In this document: positions 20,469 through 30,738 of the stretch, piece after piece
Numbering within the stretch: the first letter of the stretch is position 1
How the letters are laid out: every line of letters begins with the position of its first letter
Assembly (NCBI GenBank): GCA_004764695.1
Contig: SMSO01000035.1
Location: 4,159,040 to 4,223,039 of the forward strand
Source of the DNA: Schizochytrium sp. TIO01
Lineage: Eukaryota > Sar > Bigyra > Thraustochytrida > Thraustochytriidae
Reading direction: 5' to 3'
Length of the DNA: 64,000 nucleotides
Made by a program: the position numbers and the translations under genes
The notes under the pieces: generated by a model
What the model saw: only the letters and a program-made list of their open reading frames with translations
Databases searched by the model: none
Told to the model about the DNA's origin: nothing

Positions 20469-21485
20469 CTAGGCCTTTTGACCTACCTTTTCACGCTCCT
20501 GAATACGCTCTGCAATGGCAAGAACGCGCTTTGCATTGCGGTAGTGCAAGATCTCTACGAGTTTGCCGTCAACAGTGACAACTCCAGAGCCTGTGCGGAC
20601 AGCCTCCTCGTGTGCTTCAATCACACGGCGCGAATAATCTACATCTTTCTCCGATGGAGAAAAGTGTGTGTTGGCTTCTGCAACAGTCTTGGGATGGATC
20701 AGCGTCTTACCGTCAAAGCCAAGCTCGCGGCCTTGTACACATTCCTTAGTGTATCCCTCGTCGTTTTGCAAATCTACGTAAACACCATCGAGAGCAGTAA
20801 TTCCATTAGCACGAGCAGCCACAACGCAGCGCTGCAGTGCGTATTGAAGGTTGAATCGTCCCTCGGCCATCGGCTTGCAGTGCAAATCATTAGCCAGGTC
20901 AACAGTACCCATAATCAGTGCCGTGACACGAGGTGAGGAGGCCAGCTCATAGACGTTCTCAACACCCCGCGGGGTCTCCACCATGCACCAAATGTCCATA
21001 GCAGGGTCTCCCCCCGCTGCACCAAGACGATCGATCAAATCGGCAACATCCTCCTTGGACTCGGCCTTGGGCAGCAACACTGCATGGGCGCCACTGGTAG
21101 CAACAGCTTCAACATCGTTGGCGTACCACGGAGTGGTGCGGCCATTCACACGGATACAAATCTCAGAGAACCCATAAGTGCCCTTCTCCTTGTGCTCCTT
21201 AGAAGCCTCCACAGCTTGTTTGCGAGCAATCTCCTTTTGGTCTGGCGAGACAGCATCTTCAAGATCGAAAATGTAGGCGTCCGCATGAATAGTTTTGGCC
21301 TTCTCCAAGGCCCTCTGGCGTGAAGACGGCATGTACAACACGCTTCTGCGCACGACAACATTGTCCAGATCGTCTACCCGCGTCGAGAACCCTGCCGCGA
21401 GGATCCCGCGTCTCCACGCTTGCTGCGATCCCGCGTTTGCCAGCCCTTGCCGACAGGCTTTGCTCAGTGTCCCCAGCGCAAGCAT
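20469..21485 (-). CDS. CLYBL-type citramalyl-CoA lyase / HpcH-HpaI aldolase family
   Basis: The protein has 338 residues, the usual length for mitochondrial citrate lyase beta-like proteins. The first ~35 residues are basic and free of acidic residues, ending around GFSTR, which fits a mitochondrial presequence. The TIM-barrel lyase core follows: RRSVLYMPSSR, FDLEDAV (Mg-binding acid), ICIRVNGR, VLLPKAES, MVETPRGVEN, GTVDLANDL and GKTLIHPKTV. All key blocks of the CitE/CLYBL family are present. Characterised CLYBL cleaves citramalyl-CoA to acetyl-CoA and pyruvate, in itaconate/C5 metabolism, and has minor malate/beta-methylmalate synthase activity. The true substrate here cannot be read from sequence. 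It diverges from the MtnA gene across 813 bp. Confidence 0.85.
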   Translation of the reverse strand: MLALGTLSKACRQGLANAGSQQAWRRGILAAGFSTRVDDLDNVVVRRSVLYMPSSRQRALEKAKTIHADAYIFDLEDAVSPDQKEIARKQAVEASKEHKEKGTYGFSEICIRVNGRTTPWYANDVEAVATSGAHAVLLPKAESKEDVADLIDRLGAAGGDPAMDIWCMVETPRGVENVYELASSPRVTALIMGTVDLANDLHCKPMAEGRFNLQYALQRCVVAARANGITALDGVYVDLQNDEGYTKECVQGRELGFDGKTLIHPKTVAEANTHFSPSEKDVDYSRRVIEAHEEAVRTGSGVVTVDGKLVEILHYRNAKRVLAIAERIQEREKVGQKA

Positions 21486-22298
21486 CTCTCTTGTGTCAGC
21501 TGATGGATGGTCAGTCCCTAAGCCCTTGTCTTCTTCCTCAGTCCGCGCTAATCTAAAGTCGCCAAGTTTTACTGTCTGCGACCGCCCAAGCCAATCTATC
21601 TACGCTCGCTAGGTTGCCAAGCCGACGCCGATCGTCTCTCCACAACACACAGTTCTTCGTTCTCCAGGTACGCTCAGCGAAGCCGCCAATCGGGATTTGT
21701 GATCGATTCATCGATTCTCATGCATTTGTTTCGTCTTCGTTGCAGTATCCTTATTTTACCATTATGAAGTCCTTTTCTTTTTAATTAAAAAATTGAACCT
21801 TTATCTTATAACTGGAGAAGTAATGCAGATCTTGCATAACAAACACTTAGTAGTACAGATAGCAGATCCAAAGCAATTGAAAGCTCTTCCCTCGATATCA
21901 TGAAACCCGGACTCAGTTAGGGAAAGGACCTGGCAAACCTGGACTCGGTTTTCTTGAAGAGTTTAGATTGAAGAGTTTAGATTGAAGAGTTTAGATTGAA
22001 GATATTGGCGACTATGAATAAGGTTGGAGGAACAATTGGCAAAAGTAAGGGAACCCTACGTAGCACAAGACTTTGATAAACTCTTTATGGGTCAGGTTTT
22101 GCTGCAGGAAAGGCAGTAAAAATGAGCCCTACCTTTTCGCTTAGCTGGCGAAGGTATGATTAAATGTAATTATCAATCAATCACAATCAATCAATCAACC
22201 AATTGATAATCGAACTGCAAGCGCTGGGATCGCAAGGCCAGCTTGAAGAAAGCGCACCAACACCCAGCAGAAGAAGCAGGACATAAACCCAGGGCATC
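21486..22298. other. Divergent promoter region between the CLYBL-like and MtnA genes
   Basis: Both start codons face outward from this interval, so it must hold both promoters. It contains a three-copy 14-bp repeat at 21955-22002 and an AATC tract near 22165-22200. I see no clear TATA box for either gene. Confidence 0.55.
21955..22002. repeat. Three-copy 14-bp tandem repeat (GAAGAGTTTAGATT)
   Basis: Three consecutive copies are followed by a partial fourth, within the divergent promoter. A related string occurs at about 27680 in a gene-free region, so it may be ordinary intergenic sequence rather than a control element. Confidence 0.8.
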
Positions 22299-23408
22299 AT
22301 GGACGTCTCGACTCGCGACCGCGCCAAGCGTACTGTCTTCTGGGAGGGCGGCGATGCCATGACAGGCCACATCCGGCTTATTGACCAGCCGAAGTTGCCG
22401 CTCTCGTTGGAGTACGTGGACTGCGACAGCGTCGAGTTTGCGTGCCAGTGCATCCGTGACATGACCATTCGTGGAGCCCCCGCGATTGGAGCCATGGCTG
22501 GATACGCCATGGTTCTCGCAGCTCGTGACGCAGCTAGCCTTGCTCCGGAGGCCCAAGTGGAGGCGCTCAGAGAGGCCAAGAAGACCCTCGATGCCTCAAG
22601 ACCGACGGCAATCAACCTAATGTGGGCAACGAAGCGCATTGTGGAGCTTGTGGAAAACACAGAAGTCACTGATGGCCTTCCGGCACTTGTCTTGAAAGAG
22701 GCTGAGGCTCTTGCGGATGAGGATGTGGCAATTAACATCGCCATGGCGAAGCATGGCGCAGAGATTGTGCCTGAGGGAGCCAACATCCTGCACATTTGCA
22801 ACACTGGATGCCTCGCGACCGTGGACGTCGGCACTGCACTTGGTGTGATCTACGAGAGTTTTCACCAAGGCAAGAACATCCACGCATGGGTCTGCGAGAC
22901 CCGGCCGAGACTCCAGGGTGCTCGTCTCTCTGCTTGGGAGCTCATGCGTGAGGGCGTGCCCATGCACCTCATTGCGGACAGCGCAGCAGGACTGCTGATG
23001 CACCGTGGAAAGGTCGATGTTGTACTCTATGGAGCTGACCGTATTGCTGCAGATGGCTGGACTGCTAACAAGATTGGTTCCCTTCCGGTTAGTATTGTTG
23101 CTCGTGAGCACGGTATTCCGGTCTACGTTGTTGCACCCACCTCCACTATTGACTTGGACGTGGCCACTGGCTCGGATATTCCTATCGAGGAGCGTGGTGC
23201 TGAGGAGGTTACCTACCTCATGGGTGGCAACCGCATTGCTCCGGAGAACGTGCAGGTTTTCAACCCAGCATTCGATGTGGTGAACCCCAAGTACATCACA
23301 GGTATCATTACCGAACATGGCATCTGCTACCCTCCGTTTAAGAAGAGTCTCCGCGCCGTCAAGGAAAAGGCTGAGCAGGAGATTCGCTCTCGCTGGTCTC
23401 AAAAGTAA
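22299..23408 (+). CDS. MRI1: Methylthioribose-1-phosphate isomerase
   Basis: The 369-residue enzyme is full length for the MtnA/MRI1 family, which is related to eIF2B alpha subunits. It converts 5-methylthioribose-1-phosphate to methylthioribulose-1-phosphate in the methionine salvage pathway, recycling the methylthioadenosine made in polyamine synthesis. Diagnostic blocks are TIRGAPAIGAMAGY, the catalytic-cysteine motif NTGCLAT (Cys near residue 170), WVCETRPRLQGARL and the catalytic-aspartate motif GADRIAADG (Asp near 246), followed by NKIG. Both catalytic residues are present. No targeting sequence is visible, so it is probably cytosolic. The ATG at 22299 is the first in frame; no upstream alternative is needed. 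A poly(A)-like signal follows 63 bases after the stop. Confidence 0.96.
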   Translation: MDVSTRDRAKRTVFWEGGDAMTGHIRLIDQPKLPLSLEYVDCDSVEFACQCIRDMTIRGAPAIGAMAGYAMVLAARDAASLAPEAQVEALREAKKTLDASRPTAINLMWATKRIVELVENTEVTDGLPALVLKEAEALADEDVAINIAMAKHGAEIVPEGANILHICNTGCLATVDVGTALGVIYESFHQGKNIHAWVCETRPRLQGARLSAWELMREGVPMHLIADSAAGLLMHRGKVDVVLYGADRIAADGWTANKIGSLPVSIVAREHGIPVYVVAPTSTIDLDVATGSDIPIEERGAEEVTYLMGGNRIAPENVQVFNPAFDVVNPKYITGIITEHGICYPPFKKSLRAVKEKAEQEIRSRWSQK

Positions 23409-24623
23409 AGAAGCTACCTGCGTGCCTAGATTCAAGGTGAAAGAATGATGTTTTCTTTCTCCGGTGAATGAAATAAAAATGGACCAGCGTCTTTATGAAG
23501 ATGCATGTTCTGATTTCGTTTTCCTCCAATTCTCTAATCCCTCCAAGTTAAATCGAGACACACAGATATATTTAGAATTGTCACCATGAGCACCGAAGGA
23601 TCTTTTTGCTGTCACTCTTCACAACGCCAGACGTTTTTAAATTTTCCTTTTCAGTGAAAAGACGTATGTGCGAATTCTTAGATATAAGGTTGTGGTCACA
23701 AAAGTCTGTTTTGTTACACTCACAGACAGATGAACGTGAAGAAAATTTGTGACTACGACAAGCGTGCATGTACGGCTGCTCCTACTAGTACCTGACAAGC
23801 ATGGACTATTCTACACAATGAGCAATTACGTGGAATAAGGCATCTGATGCTGCTTTCTCTATTGAGGCATTGTTGCTGCATTAGAACAGTTTACAACAAG
23901 TACTACTCATTTTTCATGTTTTTTTCTTCTGTTCCACTTGAGATTGTAACCCATCACTCCTCTCCAGTATTTTCAATCACGCGAGACTAGCGGCCCCTTT
24001 GCAGGCCAAAGTAGACAAAGTTAAGTAGCTAGCTACTACCTTCCTAGTGATTTACAGTATAATATTTAGAGCGGTTCGAGATTGATTGCGCAGTGTGATG
24101 CAATCGCCTCATTCGTAGGAGTGAACTTGGCATTGGTCACCCAATATGGCAAGTTGGAACTGAGGGCTCCCATCTCGATTTTTTGTATCGTGGTCATCTG
24201 AGACGAGGATACGGTAAATGAAACCAGGTAACAGTATCCGCTTTGGGAAAGGAAATTTATGTCAACCTGCCCCGCACGAGGTCACGCGCGACCATCTTCG
24301 TTGCGGCATATGATAAAAAGTCTTACACAGGTGCAATCTTTGTTCTGCGGAGAAGGTAAAATGGATGACATCTGCGTTTTTGTTTGGGGCAGACAACTGA
24401 TTGCTTGCTATCTCGTGTTGAGAAAGCAAAGAGAGAAGAGTTGACAGAAAGTAGAAATGGTATATATGCTCAGAGTAGACAAAACATACTTTAGGGTGTG
24501 AGGGATGTATTTTAGTTTATGCACGAATTGGATGATGTGAACGTAAATATCGAAGATTAATCAGAGGGTGGTGATGTAAGCGTTGACGTTGGTTTTTGTG
24601 ATGCGACAGAATGTGCCGACCGC
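23409..24623. other. Convergent intergenic region
   Basis: This lies between the 3' ends of MRI1 and HMG-CoA synthase. Apart from the AATAAA at 23472 I see nothing specific; short open frames here have no protein-like composition. Confidence 0.5.
23472..23477 (+). terminator. Poly(A) signal AATAAA for MRI1
   Basis: An exact AATAAA lies 63 bases after the MRI1 stop codon, a normal distance for a eukaryotic 3' end signal. Its use is inferred from position only. Confidence 0.45.
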
Positions 24624-26084
24624 TTAGCGGCGGAGGAGGGCACGGCGGGCGAGGCGCATAGCGCGCACGTTGGTGGAGAAGGCGCGGGAAGAGGCGGCGG
24701 ACTGGGAGATGGAGTCAGAGCGGGCGTAAGCACGGCGACCCAAGGCGTCGACACCGGAGAGGGTGAAGCTGCCGGGGTGGGGGGCGAGCTTGGTGCTGCC
24801 GAGGGTGGGGAGCTCGTAGTCGGTGGCGGTGTAGAACTGCTCACGCATCTCGAGGGCCTCAGTGAACTGCTCAGGGGTGGCCTTGACACGGTCCTCGAGG
24901 CGCTCGATGAGGTTACAGGTGGTGCGCTGCTCCTCGAGAGAGCCCTGCACGGTGGCAGAGAACATGGTGGCGGCGAGACCAGAGCCGTAGGAGAACATAA
25001 CAAGGCGGTCGTCCTTCTTGGCCTTCTTGTCGGAGTTGGCGATAAAGCTCAAGAGACCGAAGTAGAGGGAACCAGTGTAGGAGTTACCCAAGTTGCGGCC
25101 AGCGTAGGTGTAGGGGAAGACCTTGTCTTCGTAGTCCTGGGAGGAGGCCTTCACGCAGACCTTGTCGAGGTCACGGTTGGTGTAGGAGGCCATGTCGTCG
25201 ATGGAGCCAAACTCCTCGGCGATCTGCTTGAGGACCTCGTTGTCGCCGACAACCTCAGCACCGCGCTTGGCGTCGTTGTACATGAGGCGGCCGAAGGACT
25301 TCTGCACGAGCTTGGTGTACGGCTGGTGGAAGAGGAAGTGCTCAGCCTTGCCCTCGCTGTTGCCGAAGACGTCGAAGTCGGTGCCGTTGGCGTCCTTGAA
25401 CTTCTTGGCGTAGAGGTTGTAGCACTTGTCAACAGCGCGAAGGTAGCAAGAGTTGGAGAGGTGGCCATCGACAGCAGGGTACTCACTGTGGAGGAAGGGC
25501 TTGTAGAAGTCGTAGGCATCCTCGAAGTGGGAGGAGCGGAGACGGTTCTCAAAGACGATGGGGGCGTCAGGGCCGACGAGGAGGGCCACAACACCGGCAC
25601 CACCGGTGGGGCGAGCAGGGCCCTTCTCGTAGACGGCGATGTCACCCATGAGAACGACACCGTAGCGGCCATCCCAGGCGCTGGACTCGATCCAGTCGAT
25701 GGTGTTGAAGAGGGCGGAGGTACCACCGTAGCAAGCGTTGACGTTGGTGATACCGAGAACGTCGGTGTTGCCACTGTGCTCGAAGAGGCCCATGAGGGAG
25801 GTCTTGGTGGACTTGGACTTGTCAATGATGGTCTCGGTACCGACCTCGAGGCGGCCAATGTCCTTGTAGTCAAGGCCGTACTTCTCCATGAGGTTGGTCA
25901 AGGCAGACATGCACATAGAGTTGATGTCCTCGCCGGCACCGACGAAGGCCATGCTAGTCTGGCCGAGGCCCTTGGTGTACTTGCCAGCGGCAATACCGTC
26001 GAACTGCTCGAGGTCCTCCTGAGCCACATAGGTGGTCGGGAAGTAGCAGTCAGAGGCTACGATACCCACGTTCTTAGGCGCCAT
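24624..26084 (-). CDS. Hydroxymethylglutaryl-CoA synthase
   Basis: The enzyme condenses acetyl-CoA with acetoacetyl-CoA to HMG-CoA, the committed entry to the mevalonate pathway for sterols and isoprenoids. From ATG 26084 (context AAAATGG) it has 486 residues and begins MAPKNVG. An in-frame Met 32 codons upstream would add an N/S/T-rich stretch unlike the family. Catalytic landmarks are present: GRLEVGTETIIDKSKS (general-base Glu), NVNACYGGTSAL (nucleophile Cys near 118), GDIAVY, FLFHQPYTKLVQKS (His), SYGSGLAAT. The C-terminus ends in an arginine-rich tail without a peroxisomal SKL-type signal. Codon choice is very narrow (GGT/GCC/ACC/AAC), unlike the neighbouring genes, which suggests high expression. 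Confidence 0.96.
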   Translation of the reverse strand: MAPKNVGIVASDCYFPTTYVAQEDLEQFDGIAAGKYTKGLGQTSMAFVGAGEDINSMCMSALTNLMEKYGLDYKDIGRLEVGTETIIDKSKSTKTSLMGLFEHSGNTDVLGITNVNACYGGTSALFNTIDWIESSAWDGRYGVVLMGDIAVYEKGPARPTGGAGVVALLVGPDAPIVFENRLRSSHFEDAYDFYKPFLHSEYPAVDGHLSNSCYLRAVDKCYNLYAKKFKDANGTDFDVFGNSEGKAEHFLFHQPYTKLVQKSFGRLMYNDAKRGAEVVGDNEVLKQIAEEFGSIDDMASYTNRDLDKVCVKASSQDYEDKVFPYTYAGRNLGNSYTGSLYFGLLSFIANSDKKAKKDDRLVMFSYGSGLAATMFSATVQGSLEEQRTTCNLIERLEDRVKATPEQFTEALEMREQFYTATDYELPTLGSTKLAPHPGSFTLSGVDALGRRAYARSDSISQSAASSRAFSTNVRAMRLARRALLRR

Positions 26085-27147
26085 TTTGCTTGATTGATTG
26101 ATACAAGAGTCTACGGATCTGTTTGTTGTGTTTGAGCCCGAAGGTTTGTTTGGGGTTTGCTGATGCCTTGTCATCGTCAACGGAGTCCGTCAAATCGCTT
26201 GCCTCGCCTTTTCCACCTTTTGCAAATAGCTTGCTGCCTTCCTCCCTCACGCTGCACACTGGGGATCCTTTAGGGACAGTGTGTATAGAGGGGAATAAGT
26301 TTTTTAAGTTTCTCAAATCACCTTCTTCCTCCAAGGACCAGACAGAATGAGGGCATTCACTTAAACTAACAAGTTCTTTATCAATCAAATTTCGACGATT
26401 CCTATTCACCCAAATCCTATCCAAAAGATGCAACTCCTCGCCCAACTATGCACAACGCACCCATACGCCTGGGTAAGCAGCCTGCCGGGTTGCTTAAGCT
26501 AACCACCGCCAATCTGGAGCGAAGCCAACGACCTTGATAACTTGACGATAGCGGCAACATCTCTCTCCAATCCGCTTTTTGCTTAGTTTTTTCTGTTTCT
26601 CTTCTTTAAATCGACCATGTGTACTAAGTAGTATCTATGCCTTTTTAACTCATTATAAAACTTCAAAAGCATAGTATTACAAGCAAACAAAACTTTTTAC
26701 CATCATAGTTATACTTTAATTTTTTTTAATAAAAATAAGTTTAACTTTTTAATTCCAAGACTTAACAAAAGCTTTCTTTCTCTGTTGTGTATTATGCAAA
26801 AGGAGAAAGAGAGAATGCTTGCGTGAACTTAGGGAAGGCTAGCTTCGCGTAGGTGAATCCTATGCGCATTACATTCCTTACGTTCGCCTCGGATCCCGCA
26901 AGAACTTGGCAAAATCGCGTGTTGACTGCGTGGAGGCTGACCATTATACACCAAAAGAGGTGTCAAAGCAGAGTTTTGGGGGTGCTTTGGCTCCGATCAG
27001 AGCCTTCCCGGCCCGCAACCTCATGAGGCTTTCACTTATTCTTTCAATAGTTCATTCATTTATTCTGCGAGAACCGCTTGCTTCCAGTCGCGGGTTCGCC
27101 GTCGAAAGAGTGCCGTCATCATTTTAAGTTCCAATGATTTACGATCT

Positions 27148-27236
27148 AATTCAATGATTGAATGATTGATTGAATAATGAATGAATAATTGAATGAATCA
27201 TGAATCATGAATCAATGAATCAATGAATGAATAATC
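27148..27236. repeat. GAAT/GATT/AATC mixed microsatellite
   Basis: Interleaved four-base units based on (N)ATT/AATG, with short direct repeats of ATGAATC. Non-coding. Confidence 0.8.
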
Positions 27237-27714
27237 GTTTGTTTTCATAGCGGAGTAGGTACTTAGAATTAATTGCCAAGGTTTCAAGATCGTGAGGGTT
27301 TCTTTTCAGAAAAGCAGCAACGCACGAGTTGGATGAGACGATCAAACTGGCCGTTCTGGTCGTGCAGATTGACGTGAAGATGGTGCACGTGAGCTCAAGA
27401 CAGACAGTCCGTCGCCAGGCTTGCTTTGAGCATTTCAACGATGTGTTGGTTGTGTCTCCGCTCTTGAACAAGCAAGCCTCGGCTTTCAGAGTCAGCGGAG
27501 GTGATGACCTAAGCAAAAAGCCAAAAGCCAAAAGCCAAAAGTAAAAAGTAAAAATAAAAGTGAGTGAGTGAGTGATTGAGAGAGAGAGTGAGTGAGTGAG
27601 CTTGCGCGAAGTGCGCTCGGAAGATTGCACTATCCGATCAATCAAACAACCAAACAAACAAACGACACTTATAAACTTGAAAGTTTAGATTGAAGACAGA
27701 CTTGACAAAGCCTT

Positions 27715-27741
27715 CTTCTTCTTCTTCTTCTTCTTCTTCTC
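27715..27741. repeat. CTT trinucleotide repeat
   Basis: About nine CTT units. The reverse frame would give a glutamate run, but no supporting gene surrounds it. Confidence 0.8.
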
Positions 27742-30671
27742 CGCCAAAGTTAAACTTGCCGTCGATATTGTGGTGTGCTGCTGCTAATAACTTGAGGTTC
27801 AAGATCACTCGAAGGCGAAACAAACGTCTTCAGCAGCAGCTTTACCTCGCTATGGAAGGAACAACATAGACACATTACTTCAGCCTGAGGTTATGCAGGT
27901 ACATACATAAAGTCAAGCATACATACAAGCAAAAAGTAGCACCCTTTTAAACTTTTCTTTGGGAGGAGGTAACTACGGATTCATTCAATTCGATTCAACT
28001 CGAGGTCGAATTGCTCTTGCTCAACGTGTGCGAATTCAGAGTTTCTCTGATACTTCGAAGGCAGACGGCTTGAATATGTGTACCTATGTATGTATGTACG
28101 CACCTCGGCTTCTGTGACTGATTATTTGATTATTCTAATATTTTTTCTTCAACTGATCGCTCATTGCCTTAGTTTTGATGGCGCGAGCGATTGGAAGTGC
28201 ATACATTTTATTTTTACTTTTTAAGTTATTTTTTACTTTTAAAAGGTTATATCAATGAAAAGAATCGCTGTTAACAATAACAGCTGGACACGGGATAATG
28301 TAGGAGCTTGAGGCAGCTCATAGCGGAAACGGACCTCGATTGAAAGCGTCGCAAAGCTCTGATACCCTTTTTCCTCTGCGATAAGCCACGTACAGCACTC
28401 TGCAGGTAGGAACCTGAGCTGCCCCTCTTTGCTCTTCTTTATCCGTGGCGTTTTGTGGATCTTGAAATGTCATCTGAAGGCACCGAAAGAGGCACTTCAG
28501 AACGAGCTTGATCACTTTACAATACAATTGAAAAGCTCTTCTGTTCTAGTTTCTGCAGAATGAATGAAAAACCTGCCTCAGTTTTATGATTGGGCCGCCA
28601 GCTTCAATTAACGCCTCGAAATAGAGCACTCGACGCTATAAAGGAGACTGCCTTCGTTGCAAAGACAGACAAACCCAGAGGGCTATAAGCCGTGTGTGTG
28701 TATGGAGAAATTCTTCATGGTCGCTGAGTTGAGTTTCTTGAGAGGCTTGCTTTCTTCATTCACTCACGTAGCTAGTTATTCGTTCGTTCGTTCGAGCTCA
28801 CTCATTCAAGTGCACGAACTCATGAATAATGAAGGACTTGATTGATGATTCATGATTGAACGATCGCAATTGAGGAGCACGAGTATGACTCGTCTGTGGT
28901 GCGAGTTGGCGGATCTTAAAAGCGGCCCGTCCTACTGTTGGCTACGACGAAGGAGCGAGATCTTTGGGCCTTTCAGTTGGCTGCCAGCGAAAAACGCGAC
29001 GGTGGGGTCTCCTGAAAGATCGCCCTTTTGCAGCCTTCGACCCGAAGACCGAGCTCTCCAGCTAGCTAGTGGATGCAGATTGACTATCGACACATAAGTT
29101 GGCGTCGTGATCCAATGCTTCTTCAAAGACGAGTCTTCTGCCCAGCATTGGCACTGTGAGAAACTAACTCGTGAGAGTCGTGACAAATCATGCCGCTGAT
29201 AAGAAGTTGAACTTGCAGTTGAACTTGGACTTGATTACGATACGATGGGTGAGGTCCTGGCGATGAATGCATATGGTGGCCATGATCATGGACTTACTTC
29301 ATCATCCGTTGCGGTGGTGGTGGAAGAGGATCGCTTCAGAAGTTATTTTTCAACGATGCAGATGTTACGAAATTCGGATACTGCCCCGCGAACGCGGTAC
29401 CACGAGATCCTCATAGAACTCCCTAGGCGCACATAGGTCGCGGTGGTTTTCAACAACTTGGATTCCTACGAGGTAGGAAGGTACATAGCTAGCTAGCTAT
29501 AGTTAGAGGCACTTGCACACGTTTATTCGTATGTTTATTCATTTGATGCGCTCATTCATTTCAAGAGGTGTGCGCCGATTAATGTCAAAGAACCCGGAAA
29601 GGACAGACATCTTGAAGCCACCTCTAGCTAGAATACGAGTTGGACTCCAAAGGTGCGGTTCTTGGCAGCGCCAGAGTTTGCCTCAAGCAGCAGGCAGACT
29701 CGACGGTGCAAAGCTGAGTTGTTGACGCGAATTGGCGTTAAATAAATCATGAAGCACTGAGAAGGGGGCCAAGGTCTGAGGTTGGTTATTCATTTCAAAA
29801 ACTCTCGGGAGTCAGTCAATCAGAACTGAGATTGTTGAATTGTGGTGTACTCTTCAGGATACCATTGACTTGAATCAAGATCACTTGAAACGCACAACTT
29901 TATTGGTGTGCGTTTTAAAGAGGACAAAGCGATGTTAGGTCAAAGCCCAAGTGACGTACGAGTCGTCCAAGCGGATGTCCGAATCGTGTTGCCGCAGTCA
30001 GGAATCAGCTAAAGAGGATAAGTCGATAGTTGTGCAAAAGTTTGCACAACACAACCAATTGTGCCACTTTACACATCCTGTCAGTCATCACAACCGCACA
30101 CTCCGAGTCTATTTTTTTTTTTAACTTAAAAAAATACTATTATTACTTTTTTAACTTAAAGGTTATCATCATAAAATTATGATTCGAAGTGTTTTATTCT
30201 AATCTAATATATTCTTTGCAAAGAAATCTTGAAACAACTTGCCGATTCGAAGCTCCGTTCCAAGTGCATGTGCGTACGTATACTATCAGTTGACAGACAT
30301 CTCGCCTAATGTCATCCATCGACTGTCGCCAGCAAAAAGCTAGCTTATGAGAAGAACTCGAAGCCTCGCGCCTTCGCGCGTTGAAAGTGATCTTTTTCTC
30401 ATATCCTTCTAACTTGATGACTCAACACTTTTACACATGTTGGTATATAAATGAGAGTTAGTTTTGTTCTAACGAGAGCCCAGATTCTAGCACGCCAATA
30501 AAATACTCTTGCCCGGCAGCTTCAAGTTCTAGGAAAACCTCGCCCTGCAGCTGCAGCTCGCAACCACGCCCCAGACCTGAAGCTCCCACCACGATCAAGT
30601 TTCGAGGCAGGCGAAGGCACCTCCGTGAGCGAGTTGTTGCATCACAATAAAACCCATCCCATGATCGATCG

Positions 30672-30738
30672 ACCCAGAAAAGAAAAGAAAAGAAAGGAAA
30701 CGAAAGGAAACGAAAGGAAAGGAAAGGAAAGGAAAGGA
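30672..30738. repeat. GAAAA/GGAAA polypurine repeat
   Basis: Pentameric purine repeats grade from GAAAA to GAAAC to GGAAA along the tract. Reverse-strand open frames here encode only Phe/Leu/Ser runs and were discarded. Confidence 0.85.

Noticed and set aside
24777..26093. 438-codon open frame antisense to HMG-CoA synthase
   Set aside because: Composition is Val/Glu/Gly-rich and mirrors the codon bias of the real gene on the other strand; no family resemblance.
26085..26180. 32-residue N-terminal extension of HMG-CoA synthase
   Set aside because: Low-complexity N/S/T sequence; the Met at 26084 has better context and aligns with the family start.
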